A stretch of DNA of 18,991 nucleotides from Acidobacteriota bacterium (GCA_003222455.1 QHWF01000007.1:1-18991); one strand, 5' to 3'; positions 7,856 to 15,164 are shown, counted from the stretch's first letter. Translations and numbers: made by a program. Notes: a model not told the origin generated them from the sequence alone.

Positions 7856-8946
7856 GCGACGTGCCCGTCCTCCTCCGCAACACGATCTTCGACTGGCGCA
7901 ACACGCGCATCGCCGATCTGCTGTTCGCTCGCCGCGGCACGGCCGTGCTCGCGCTCGTGGTCCTCATCGGCGTGGCGCTCGGACTGATGATCGTCCGCGC
8001 CGCGACCCGCCGGAAGGCGGGACGGACGCAGGTGGCGCTGCCGGCCGTGCTGCAGTGGACGCGGCCGTCGTGGGTGTCGATGGTGAGACACGGCGCGCTG
8101 GTGCTGTTCCTCGCCGGCCTGCCGTTCTTCGCCGTGGCGCTCGCGGATCCGTACACGACGTTCACGCGGCAGGACGTGTCCTATCCGGGCCGCCGCATCG
8201 CGGTGATGATCGACGCTTCGTCGAGCATGATGGCGCGTTTTCCCGCCGCGACGCTGAACCGGAACGCGCCGAACGAAGCCACGTTCTTCACCACTGTGGC
8301 GGCCGCCGAAGCGTTCATGCGCCAGCGGATCGCCGGGAAGTACCACGACCTGATCGGGCTGGTCGAATTCGGCGACGAAGCCTACGTCGTGACGCCGTTC
8401 ACCACCGACTACGACAACATTCTCCTGAGCCTGTCGCTGGTCGGCGACTGGACCGAGTTCATGAAATTCCCCGATCAGGGGACGACGATCGGCCTGGCGA
8501 TCGAGGAGAGCGTGGAACTGTTTCGCGCGTTCGATTTCCTGGACGCGGCCGGCAACCTGATGCTGATCTTCAGCGACGGGCAGGACACGCAGGTCACCAT
8601 TCACGGCAAGAGCGTCACCGAGATCCTCTCGGGCGCCGTGCAGACGAAGATACCGGTGTATTTCGTCCGCACGAGCTACAACAAGGGGCTGGGCGGCGTG
8701 CTCCCCGACGACATCTGGAAGCCGGCCGTCGAAGCCACCGGCGGCAAGTTTTACGCCGCCGCGGACGAATCGGCGATCATGATCGCCATCCGGGACATCG
8801 ATCGGCGGTCGTCGGGCCGCGTCGACGTCAAGCGATACTCGACCGAGCAGCCGCGCTACGCCGGCTATACGCTGATTGCGGTGGGGTTCTGGACGTTCGC
8901 CGCGCTGTTGCAACTGACCGTGCCGTATTTTCGTAAATTTCCATAG
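7843..8946 (+). CDS. Membrane-anchored VWA-domain protein (MxaC-like)
   Basis: The protein has 367 residues with membrane helices at about 33-52, 84-102 and 341-361. The VWA domain lies between the second and third. The metal-ion-dependent adhesion site is complete: D124-x-S126-x-S128, Thr214 in QGTT, and Asp245 in FSDG. This matches the BatA/BatB/MxaC type, where the VWA domain is exposed to the periplasm between flanking helices. The start is a GTG at 7843 overlapping the upstream stop; a second GTG at 7861 would avoid the overlap, and neither has a good Shine-Dalgarno sequence. In methylotrophs mxaC takes this position. Binding of a client protein or a metal is inferred from the family. 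Confidence 0.88.
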   Translation: MVPISDVPVLLRNTIFDWRNTRIADLLFARRGTAVLALVVLIGVALGLMIVRAATRRKAGRTQVALPAVLQWTRPSWVSMVRHGALVLFLAGLPFFAVALADPYTTFTRQDVSYPGRRIAVMIDASSSMMARFPAATLNRNAPNEATFFTTVAAAEAFMRQRIAGKYHDLIGLVEFGDEAYVVTPFTTDYDNILLSLSLVGDWTEFMKFPDQGTTIGLAIEESVELFRAFDFLDAAGNLMLIFSDGQDTQVTIHGKSVTEILSGAVQTKIPVYFVRTSYNKGLGGVLPDDIWKPAVEATGGKFYAAADESAIMIAIRDIDRRSSGRVDVKRYSTEQPRYAGYTLIAVGFWTFAALLQLTVPYFRKFP

Positions 8947-8975
8947 GACCTGATCGCGTCAGCCAGGAGAACCTG

Positions 8976-9758
8976 ATGAAACCGGTCGTTGGACCTTTTC
9001 TGATCGCCGTCCTCCTCGCCGTCGCCGGCGGCGCGTTCTGGATGGCGGGCCAGACCGAGCGGCGTCTGGCCGACTTGCACCAGCAGATGGCGACGCTCCG
9101 CTACGTCGACGGGATGAATGAAGACGAAGACGCGGACGCGACGCTGGGCCTGGCCCGGCGACTGCCGCGCGTCGGCGATGCCATGGCCAACGACGTGCGC
9201 GACGAGCGTGCGCTCGCGCAGTACTGGCGGTCGGAATACGCCGCCATCGAGCCGAAGCGTGACACGGGTGGCGGGTTGACGGATACGGGCCCGCATCTGC
9301 TGCTCCTGGCGGCAAACGCCGAGTTCCGCGCCAGCCAGCGAGCCTCCGATCGCAACGAGATGCTGCGCCGGCTCGATCGGGTGGTCAAGACCTACAGTGA
9401 GGTGTTGAAGATCGAGTCGTGCAGCGACAGCACGTCCACACCGACGGCGTCGGCATCAGCGTGCGAAACGCTCATGACCGACGCCTCCTACAACTATGAA
9501 TTCGTCGTCCGCCTGCGCGACACGCTCGCCCGGTCGCGGACGCCGCCGGCCAGGGCCGACGCCGGACGGAATGCGCAGCAACTGGCCCGCGACGCGACGC
9601 GCGACTTGCCGTCGGGCCCGACGCTGCACGGATTTCCCGGCGCCCCGCCGAAAGGCACCGATATGAGTCAGTTCAAAATCGTCATCCCGAAGCGCGGCGA
9701 GGAACGGAAGGACAATCCCGAGGCTGGCAAGGGCGGCGCCAAAGTCAGAAAGGGATAA
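8976..9758 (+). CDS. Single-TM protein, MxaK-position
   Basis: The protein has 260 residues. One N-terminal helix (about 5-24) is followed by a soluble periplasmic domain. That domain is mostly helical, with TPR-like patches such as LLLLAANAEFRASQ and LDRVVKTYSEVLKI. The acidic stretch NEDEDADA lies at about 48-55. The C-terminus is basic and disordered, after a GPTLHGFPGAPP segment. An AGGAG Shine-Dalgarno at 8965-8969, six nt before the ATG, supports this start. A small single-helix protein between two VWA genes is exactly where mxaK lies, but sequence similarity is not obvious by eye. The stop is followed directly by a 7-bp-unit palindromic array. Confidence 0.78.
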   Translation: MKPVVGPFLIAVLLAVAGGAFWMAGQTERRLADLHQQMATLRYVDGMNEDEDADATLGLARRLPRVGDAMANDVRDERALAQYWRSEYAAIEPKRDTGGGLTDTGPHLLLLAANAEFRASQRASDRNEMLRRLDRVVKTYSEVLKIESCSDSTSTPTASASACETLMTDASYNYEFVVRLRDTLARSRTPPARADAGRNAQQLARDATRDLPSGPTLHGFPGAPPKGTDMSQFKIVIPKRGEERKDNPEAGKGGAKVRKG

Positions 9759-9759
9759 C

Positions 9760-9836
9760 AAGTCTCAAGTCTCAACGTTCAAGTCTCAACGAGCCTTGAG
9801 TCTTGAGCCTTGAGCCTTGAGCCTTGAGCCTTGATC
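9760..9836 (+). repeat. 7-bp-unit palindromic array abutting the second VWA gene
   Basis: The left arm has 7-bp units AAGTCTC, AAGTCTC, AACGTTC, AAGTCTC. The right arm has CTTGAGT, CTTGAGC (four times) and CTTGATC in perfect 7-bp register from 9795 to 9836. The arms are reverse complements (CTCAAG/CTTGAG). The ATG of the next gene is the very next base. The last unit plus the start codon form a perfect 16-bp palindrome, CTTGATCATGATCAAG (9830-9845). Confidence 0.9.
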
Positions 9837-10949
9837 ATGATCAAGGGTATCGACATCAACACCGTCCGCTTTGCCGAGCCGCAGTTTTTGTGGCTGCTGG
9901 TTGTGCCGGCGGGGTTGCTGCTTGTGTGGATCTGGCAGTTCGGCGCGCGGCGGCGCGACGCGCGCCGCTTCCGTCAGCATCGTCGTCTGCCAGTGCGCGA
10001 GCGGTTCCCGATTTTCGGCGGACTCGTGTTCTGGCTGTGCGTGATCGTGGCCAGCGCGTTCGCGGTGCTCGCGCTGTCGAGACCGACGGCAACGGTATCG
10101 GTCGTCCGCACGGCTGGTGTGGATCTCGTGATCCTGCAGGACGGATCGGCGTCGATGCGCACGAAAGACGTGCCGGGGGACCGCTGGCAGCGATCGATGA
10201 AGTTCCTGCGCACCCTCGGTGAATCGCTGGCCTGGCGCGACGATCGAATCGCGATGGCGCTGTTCGCCCATATCGCCGCGCCCCAGGTGCGGCTGACGAA
10301 AGACCCGAACACCTTCTTCTTCTTCCTCGATCATCTGAGCCGCGAGTCGCCCTTCCGGATTGAGGACGACACGACGTGGGACACGAACATCGAGCTGGGC
10401 ATCGCCTGGGGTCTCCGGTTGATCGAGAAGGACGAAGAAATCTACGGCAGGAATCCCAACGCGAAAGCGTTCGTGCTGGTCACCGACGGTCAGGCCTGGA
10501 CCGGTGAAGTGGCGAACGCATTACGCGCATCCCGCGGGAAAGACATTCCAGTATTCGTGGTGGGCGTCGGGACGACGGTCGGCGGCATCATTCCGGAACC
10601 GCCGAAGAAGGCTGCCGCCATCGGATCGCCGCCGCCCGAGCCGTCGATCCGCTCGTCGCTCGATCGGGGATCGCTGGGGACGATTGCCAATGCCGGCGGT
10701 GGCCGGTATCTCGAGCTCGATCGCGAAGGCGATCGCGAAATCGCGAACCGAATCATCGATGACGCGCGGCGGCGGGCGGGATCGCGAGGGCTTCAGGAAG
10801 AGCACGAGGATCTGTATTGGCGATGCCTCGCCGCCGCGGCCGTGCTGCTGGGCGCCGGCGTGATGTTTTTGCAGGAGCGGGTCGAGCTGTTGCTTCAGAC
10901 CGCAGGCGCAGCCGCCGCCCTGGCCGTCGTCTGGATGCTGACGCGCTGA
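9837..10949 (+). CDS. Membrane-anchored VWA-domain protein (MxaL-like)
   Basis: The protein is 370 residues from the ATG at 9837; a TTG six bases upstream lies in the repeat and is less likely. N-terminal helices are at about 17-33 and 60-80. The VWA domain follows, with a metal site D102-x-S104-x-S106, Thr183 (WDTN) and Asp217 (VTDGQ). Two further helices are near the C-terminus (about 328-346 and 350-368). This is the BatA/MxaL layout. In methylotrophs MxaL, with MxaA and MxaK, is needed for calcium insertion into methanol dehydrogenase; the same job here is inferred only. No Shine-Dalgarno sequence exists because the repeat array fills the upstream 77 bp. Translation may depend on the array or on coupling to the preceding gene. 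Confidence 0.88.
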   Translation: MIKGIDINTVRFAEPQFLWLLVVPAGLLLVWIWQFGARRRDARRFRQHRRLPVRERFPIFGGLVFWLCVIVASAFAVLALSRPTATVSVVRTAGVDLVILQDGSASMRTKDVPGDRWQRSMKFLRTLGESLAWRDDRIAMALFAHIAAPQVRLTKDPNTFFFFLDHLSRESPFRIEDDTTWDTNIELGIAWGLRLIEKDEEIYGRNPNAKAFVLVTDGQAWTGEVANALRASRGKDIPVFVVGVGTTVGGIIPEPPKKAAAIGSPPPEPSIRSSLDRGSLGTIANAGGGRYLELDREGDREIANRIIDDARRRAGSRGLQEEHEDLYWRCLAAAAVLLGAGVMFLQERVELLLQTAGAAAALAVVWMLTR

Positions 10950-10995
10950 CGTGCCGACCCTCGCGTGGCCTTCGCCGCGCAGATCCGCCTGGTCG

Positions 10996-11108
10996 GTCCG
11001 GCTAAAGCCGGACACTGCCGGAAACGCGGATCGCCATGCAGATCGGATCGGAATGTCGGTAGTGTCCGGCTTTAGTTTGGTGTCGGTAGTGTCCGGCTTC
11101 AGCCGGAC
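10996..11108. repeat. GTAG-type REP cluster (inverted pair plus truncated copy)
   Basis: There are three units. 10996-11013 is GTCCGGC-TAAA-GCCGGAC followed by ACTG (minus orientation, GTAG degraded). 11059-11075 is GTAGTGTCCGGCTTTAG with its second arm missing. 11086-11108 is GTAGTGTCCGGCTTCAGCCGGAC, complete. The outer two face each other like a REPIN. The cluster lies between the convergent VWA gene and the small membrane protein gene and could end transcription from both sides. Confidence 0.75.
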
Positions 11109-11116
11109 CCAGCGCG

Positions 11117-11389
11117 CTACGAGCGCGCCGCGATGATGAAGAGGCCGATCACTACGGACGCGGCGAGCGCCGCCAGCGCTACGACCGCGCAGCCGGCGAT
11201 AATCGCCGCCACGCGCCCGGGCGAACGCGGCACCGCCGAGAACGACCGAATCGATGTCGCGGTGAACATCCAGAAATACGCCGTCCACAGCGTCACCAGC
11301 ACCGGAAAGCCGAACAACTCGAGCGGGCTCAGACCGAGCGCCGCGAACGACAACGAGGCAACGACGATGTAGCCGAGCGTCAGGACCAC
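11117..11389 (-). CDS. Small membrane protein of unknown function
   Basis: The protein has 90 residues, almost all hydrophobic. Three membrane helices are predicted at about 5-22, 25-45 and 60-87, with a short basic loop (RSFSAVPRSPGR) between the second and third. The start is a GTG with no visible Shine-Dalgarno sequence. It lies downstream of the ROK kinase gene on the same strand, with a short 7-bp-unit repeat between them. I recognise no family. The clear amphipathic layout and sensible loop charges make it more likely real than chance. Confidence 0.6.
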   Translation of the reverse strand: MVLTLGYIVVASLSFAALGLSPLELFGFPVLVTLWTAYFWMFTATSIRSFSAVPRSPGRVAAIIAGCAVVALAALAASVVIGLFIIAARS

Positions 11390-11418
11390 GTGGACAGGTT
11401 TCGCATTCGGCGGCTTTC

Positions 11419-11453
11419 GGCAATCAGCAGTCAGCCCTCAACAATCGGCACTC
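11419..11453 (+). repeat. Solo 7-bp tandem array
   Basis: There are five 7-bp units in register: GGCAATC, AGCAGTC, AGCCCTC, AACAATC, GGCACTC. It resembles one arm of the 7-bp palindromic arrays but with a different unit and no second arm in view. It lies in the 71-bp gap downstream of the ROK gene. Confidence 0.55.
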
Positions 11454-11460
11454 GCACGGT

Positions 11461-12435
11461 TCATTCGTTCCACAGCCACGCCGCCCCGCGCACACCGCTC
11501 GAATCGCCGTGGAAGGCGCGGACCAGACGCGTGCTGACCACGTCCGAAAAGATGTACCGCGACCAGATGCGCGGAACCGCGTCGTAGAGCCGCTCGATAT
11601 TCGAGAGCCCGCCTCCGAGCACGACCACCTCCGGATCGACCACGTTGATGATGCTGCCCAGGGCCCGCGCCATTCGGTCCTCGTAGCGCGTCAGGCAGGC
11701 GGACGCCAGCGGCTCGCCGCCGGCGGCATGGGCCGCAATCTCGCGCGCGCTGAGCATCGCGCCGTTACCGCCTCGCGGCAGTCCCTCTGCAGAGACCGGC
11801 GCGGTGGCCTCGATGCGTTCCGGGGATTCGAGAAGCGCACGCCTCGCCGCTGCGTAATCGCGTTCGAGGCCGGGACCCGACAGAAACGTCTCGATGCAGC
11901 CGGACCGGCCACAATAGCACGTTGGTCCGGGCCGTTCATCGTCGTGCGGCGCCGGCAGCGGATTGTGTCCCCACTCGCCGCCGATGCCATTCGCCCCTTC
12001 GAGCACGCGCCCCTGGACGACCATGCCACCGCCGGTCCCGGTCCCGATGATGACGCCGAACACGATGCCGGCGCCCGCGGCGGCGCCATCGACCGCTTCC
12101 GAAAGCGCAAAGCAGTTCGCATCGTTTGCGAATCGCACGGGGCGATCGAGCACGCGCGGCAGGTCGTCGCCGATGGGCCGCCCGATGAGCCACGTCGAGT
12201 TGGCGTTCTTCACCAGACCGGTCGCGGATGAAATGTTCCCCGGAAGACCGACGCCGACCGTGCCGCGCGCGCCGACTTCGCGCTCGATCTCGTCAACGAG
12301 CCGCGCGATGGCGTCGAGCGTGTTCCCGTAGTCTCCCCGCGGCGACGCCACGCGCCGCCGCAGCCGCACGTGGCCCGCGTCATCCAGGGCGATGCCTTCG
12401 ATCTTGGTGCCGCCGAGATCGATGCCGATTCGCAT
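11461..12435 (-). CDS. ROK-family sugar kinase (fructokinase/NagK-like)
   Basis: This cytoplasmic kinase phosphorylates a hexose or amino sugar with ATP. The N-terminal phosphate-binding motif is DLGGTK (6-11). The catalytic aspartate is D105 in FANDAN. EWGH (154-157) and the zinc-binding C-x-C-x4-C segment CYCGRSGC (173-180) are present, followed by IETFLSGPGL as in the Mak/NagK branch. A linker of about 25-30 residues after residue 195 (SPERIEATAPVSAEGLPRGG) is longer than usual. The protein is 324 residues. No Shine-Dalgarno sequence is seen; TAGATT lies 8 nt before the ATG, which suggests a leaderless transcript. The substrate cannot be fixed from sequence alone. Confidence 0.92.
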   Translation of the reverse strand: MRIGIDLGGTKIEGIALDDAGHVRLRRRVASPRGDYGNTLDAIARLVDEIEREVGARGTVGVGLPGNISSATGLVKNANSTWLIGRPIGDDLPRVLDRPVRFANDANCFALSEAVDGAAAGAGIVFGVIIGTGTGGGMVVQGRVLEGANGIGGEWGHNPLPAPHDDERPGPTCYCGRSGCIETFLSGPGLERDYAAARRALLESPERIEATAPVSAEGLPRGGNGAMLSAREIAAHAAGGEPLASACLTRYEDRMARALGSIINVVDPEVVVLGGGLSNIERLYDAVPRIWSRYIFSDVVSTRLVRAFHGDSSGVRGAAWLWNE

Positions 12436-12443
12436 GCCGGTGT

Positions 12444-12449
12444 AATCTA
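12444..12449 (-). promoter_or_regulatory. Candidate -10 box of the ROK kinase gene (leaderless type)
   Basis: TAGATT on the minus strand ends 8 nt before the ATG, the same spacing as at scoA. No convincing -35 box is seen at 17 nt. Confidence 0.35.
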
Positions 12450-12507
12450 CATCCAGAACTGGTGGATTCGCTGGTCAACCCTGCTGGGAGCGCGTCCGAC
12501 TAACCTG

Positions 12508-12549
12508 GAACGCAAAGGCCGCGAAGGCCGCTGAGAAATACTGTTCTCG
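12508..12549 (-). repeat. 9-bp-unit palindrome, half copy R3
   Basis: GAACGCAAA, GGCCGCGAA, GGCCGCTGA on the plus strand matches the reverse complement of the right arms of R1 and R2. The centre reads AACAGTATTTCTC on the minus strand. The other arm is missing. It is therefore a truncated copy in the opposite orientation to the other four. Confidence 0.75.
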
Positions 12550-12632
12550 ATTCGATTTCATGATGAGCAGTCGGGGTGAAATGACGCGCAACCCGCATCG
12601 AGCGTGGTAGGATTTGAGCCATTTGTGCTGCC
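12550..12632. other. Intergenic stretch, nothing recognised
   Basis: This part of the 325-bp gap between the ROK gene and the next gene holds no open frame or repeat that I can support. It would contain the promoter of the downstream gene. Confidence 0.4.
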
Positions 12633-12642
12633 GGAGGCCGCG

Positions 12643-12708
12643 ATGAAAGTCTCAACTCTCAAGGCTCAACTCTCAACGCTCAAACGCAGGCCGAGAGTTG
12701 AACCGTGA
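12643..12708 (+). CDS. Possible 21-residue leader ORF or displaced start of the next gene
   Basis: ATGAAA at 12643 has the best Shine-Dalgarno sequence in this part of the window, GGAGG at 12633-12637, five nt upstream. Its frame runs MKVSTLKAQLSTLK and ends at a TGA at 12706, within the 7-bp-unit array. It is out of frame with the signal-peptide gene that begins at 12761. It may be a short leader peptide. More likely it is the original start of that gene, now cut off by the array. Confidence 0.3.
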   Translation: MKVSTLKAQLSTLKRRPRVEP

Positions 12709-12766
12709 GAGTTGAAAGTTGAGAGTTGAAAGTTGACAGTTGACAGTTGAGACTTGAAACTTGAGA
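12649..12766 (+). repeat. 7-bp-unit palindromic array overlapping a start codon
   Basis: The left arm is GTCTCAA, CTCTCAA, GGCTCAA, CTCTCAA, CGCTCAA in 7-bp register (12649-12683). A 13-bp loop is ACGCAGGCCGAGA. The right arm has GTTGAAC and GTGAGA, then eight units in exact register from 12711 to 12766 (GTTGAAA, GTTGAGA, GTTGAAA, GTTGACA twice, GTTGAGA, CTTGAAA, CTTGAGA). The final unit holds the TTG start codon of the next gene. Confidence 0.9.
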
Positions 12767-13753
12767 ACACTCTCCGCCCTTCTCGCCGTGCTTCTCGGCG
12801 GCGTCGGTCTGTCCGCCCAGACCGACCTCGACGCGTTCATGCGTCAGGTGCTGGCTCGGCGCGATGAAAACTGGAAGAAGCTCCAGCAGTACGTGCTCGA
12901 CGAGCGGGAGTTGATCGACATCCGTGGTCCTGGCCGCACACCCATCTGGGGCGAACGCCGCGAGTACACGTGGTACATCCGCGACGGCTTCTTCGTGCGC
13001 AGCCCGGTGAAGTTCAATGGCGTCGCCATCGCTGAATCCGAGCGCCGGAAATTCGAAGCCGATTATCTGAAGCGGCAGCAGGCGCGCGAGCGGCGCCAGC
13101 CACGGGACCGCGCGTCCGCCCAGCCGCCGTCATCGTCGGCCACCGAATCTGACGGGTCGGCACCGGGCGAACAGATTTCCACGGAACGTGCCGGAGGACC
13201 AGCGCCGTCCGCCGGAATCGAATTGGACGGATTGCTGAAACAAACGCGACAGCCCGAGTTCATCTCGTCCGCGTATTTCCTGCGCTTCAAGTTCGAGGAA
13301 GGCAAGTACGCACTCGTCGGCCACGAAACGCTCGACGGGCGCGATGTTCTGTGCATCGAGTACTATCCGGCGAAGCTGTTCGGCGGTACCAATCGTCGCA
13401 GGAGCCGCGAAGGCGCCACCGATCGCGATCGGGCATACGACGCACAGTTCCAACGCCTGATGAACAAGGTGGCGCTCGTCACGCTCTGGGTCGAGCCCAA
13501 CGCCCACCAGATCGTCAAATACCGGTTCACTAATCTTCCTTTCGACTTTCTCCCTGGCCAGTGGCTCGTTCACGTCGACACCCTCGAGGCAACGATGACG
13601 ATGGGGCAGCCGTTTCCGGAGGTGTGGCTGCCCAACGGTCTCGACTTCGCGGTCGCGCTGACGCTCGCGATCGGGCAAGTCGACTTGCGCTACGCGATTG
13701 AGTACTACGATTATCGGCGCGCCGACGTCAGGACGAAGATCACCGTCCGGTAG
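12761..13753 (+). CDS. Exported protein of unknown function (TTG start)
   Basis: The protein has 330 residues. The only start that keeps the signal peptide (MRTLSALLAVLLGGVGLSAQ) is a TTG at 12761, since an in-frame TGA lies two codons upstream. Residues 25-100 are predicted alpha/beta with many aromatic residues (YTWYIRDGFFVR). Residues 105-150 form a charged, Ser/Pro-rich linker. The rest is beta-rich and ends in EYYDYRRADVRTKITVR, loosely like periplasmic lipid- or lipoprotein-binding folds of the LolA kind, but I cannot assign it. It is followed, after a 9-bp-unit palindrome, by an Omp85-type barrel gene, so a joint role at the outer membrane is plausible. The start codon lies inside the 7-bp-unit array and no Shine-Dalgarno sequence precedes it. 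Confidence 0.75.
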   Translation: MRTLSALLAVLLGGVGLSAQTDLDAFMRQVLARRDENWKKLQQYVLDERELIDIRGPGRTPIWGERREYTWYIRDGFFVRSPVKFNGVAIAESERRKFEADYLKRQQARERRQPRDRASAQPPSSSATESDGSAPGEQISTERAGGPAPSAGIELDGLLKQTRQPEFISSAYFLRFKFEEGKYALVGHETLDGRDVLCIEYYPAKLFGGTNRRRSREGATDRDRAYDAQFQRLMNKVALVTLWVEPNAHQIVKYRFTNLPFDFLPGQWLVHVDTLEATMTMGQPFPEVWLPNGLDFAVALTLAIGQVDLRYAIEYYDYRRADVRTKITVR

Positions 13754-13796
13754 GCGGTGGGAGTCGATGTCGTCCTGCTCTGACTCCTAGCGATTA

Positions 13797-13880
13797 CCAC
13801 AGAGGACGCGGAGGACGCGGAGGTCAAATCTTGAGAGCTAACAGGATTTTTCCTCCTGTCCTCCGTGTCCTCCGCGGTGG
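13797..13880 (+). repeat. 9-bp-unit palindrome, copy R4 (variant units)
   Basis: The left arm is CCACAGAGGACGCGGAGGAC followed by GCGGAGGTC. The right arm reverse-complements to CCACCGCGGAGGACACGGAG followed by GACAGGAGG. The unit is about GCGGAGGAC, different from R1-R3, yet the centre AACAGGATTTTTC matches theirs. It lies between the exported protein gene and the Omp85 gene. Confidence 0.85.
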
Positions 13881-13916
13881 ACTTTTCATTTCTCGACACG
13901 CTCCTGGAAGACAGCG

Positions 13917-15164
13917 ATGTGCGCGGCATTCGTCCTGGCACTCACGGTAGCGGCCGGCCTCAGCCGGACCACCGTCGAACAAGAAACAATCACCGCCATT
14001 CAGGTCCACGGCAACACCATCACCAGCGACGACGAGATCCGGCGGCTGGCCGGCATTGACATCGGTGCGCGCGTGACCGAGACAACCCTCGCCGAGGTGG
14101 CCGCGCGGCTGCGTGCGACGAAGCGGTTCGAGAACGTCGAAGTCCTGAAGCGCTTCGCGTCGATCGCCGATGCCTCACAAGTGCTGATCGTGATCATCGT
14201 TGACGAAGGCGCGGTCCACATCGAACGGTCCGGCGATCCGGATCGTCCGGCGCGTGTGGTCCGCAGCCGCCGCCTCGGGTTGATGTTTCTGCCTCTCCTC
14301 GGCCGTGAAGACGGATACGGGATCACCTATGGCGTGCGGCTCGCGCGTCCGGATATTGCCGGCCGGCAGATCCGTCTGTCGTTCCCTCTCACCTGGGGCG
14401 GAGAAAAGAAAGCCGGGATCGAGCTGGACAAGGCCGTCGCGCACAAATCTGTCGATCGCATCATGGCGGGCGGATCGGTCAGCCGGCGCACCAATCCCTT
14501 CTACGACCAGGACGACGATCGGGCCAGGGTCTGGGTGCGGGCCGAGCGCGCGATCGCTTCGTCGCTGAAGGCCGGAGCAACCGGCGGTTGGCAGCGGGTT
14601 TCGTTCTTCGACGTCCAGGATCGATTCGCCCAGGCGGGTTTCGATATCGCCTTCGACACGCGAATCGATCCGGCGCTGCCACGGAATGCGGTGTACGTGA
14701 GAGCGGCGGTGGACCGCCTGACGGTCCAACACGGAGTGACACGCTCCGACATCGATGCGCGTGGCTATGTGGGGCTCCTCGGGCAGACGGTGCTCGCGCT
14801 GCGCGTGCTTCGGCAGGATTCGAACAAGCCGCTGCCGCCCTATCTGAAACCGCTGTTAGGCGGCATGTCGAACCTGCGGGGGTTCGCATCCGGCACGGCC
14901 GCCGGCGACACGCTGATGGCACTGTCCGCAGAAGCGATCGTGCCGCTCACCTCTCCGCTGGACGTCGGCAAGATGGGCGTGAGCGTGTTCACCGACGCAG
15001 GGACAACCTGCGACAAGGGAGCGCGATTGACGGATCAGACGCTGAAGCGCGGGTACGGCGGCTCGCTGTGGTTTGCGGCGGCATTTCTGCGGTTGAACAT
15101 CGCCGTCGCCCATGGACGCGGATCGACGACCCGCATCCATGTCGGCGGGAGCGTGTCATTCTGA
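13917..15164 (+). CDS. BamA/TamA (Omp85) family outer-membrane protein, single POTRA
   Basis: The protein has 415 residues with a short signal peptide (MCAAFVLALTVAAG) and a GGAAG Shine-Dalgarno six nt before the ATG. One POTRA domain spans about residues 25-93 (ITAIQVHGNTITSDDEI, then a second strand ending VLIVIIVDE). The remainder is a predicted 16-strand beta-barrel. LRGF (320-323) fits the conserved R-G-F/Y motif of barrel loop 6. The chain ends in VGGSVSF, with the terminal aromatic that the BAM complex recognises. BamA has five POTRA domains and TamA three, so this is a minimal Omp85 member. It may insert or translocate a specific partner, perhaps the product of the gene before it. Its 3' end overlaps the convergent dehydrogenase gene by 9 nt. 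Confidence 0.85.
   Translation: MCAAFVLALTVAAGLSRTTVEQETITAIQVHGNTITSDDEIRRLAGIDIGARVTETTLAEVAARLRATKRFENVEVLKRFASIADASQVLIVIIVDEGAVHIERSGDPDRPARVVRSRRLGLMFLPLLGREDGYGITYGVRLARPDIAGRQIRLSFPLTWGGEKKAGIELDKAVAHKSVDRIMAGGSVSRRTNPFYDQDDDRARVWVRAERAIASSLKAGATGGWQRVSFFDVQDRFAQAGFDIAFDTRIDPALPRNAVYVRAAVDRLTVQHGVTRSDIDARGYVGLLGQTVLALRVLRQDSNKPLPPYLKPLLGGMSNLRGFASGTAAGDTLMALSAEAIVPLTSPLDVGKMGVSVFTDAGTTCDKGARLTDQTLKRGYGGSLWFAAAFLRLNIAVAHGRGSTTRIHVGGSVSF

Noticed and set aside
9760..9836. CRISPR-like array from regular short repeats
   Set aside because: Units are 7 bp with no spacers and form inverted arms; no cas gene is near. The same holds for the array at 12649-12766.
10996..11108. Insertion sequence with terminal inverted repeats
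   Set aside because: The outer hairpins enclose only about 70 bp, with no transposase and no target duplication visible. REP/REPIN fits better.
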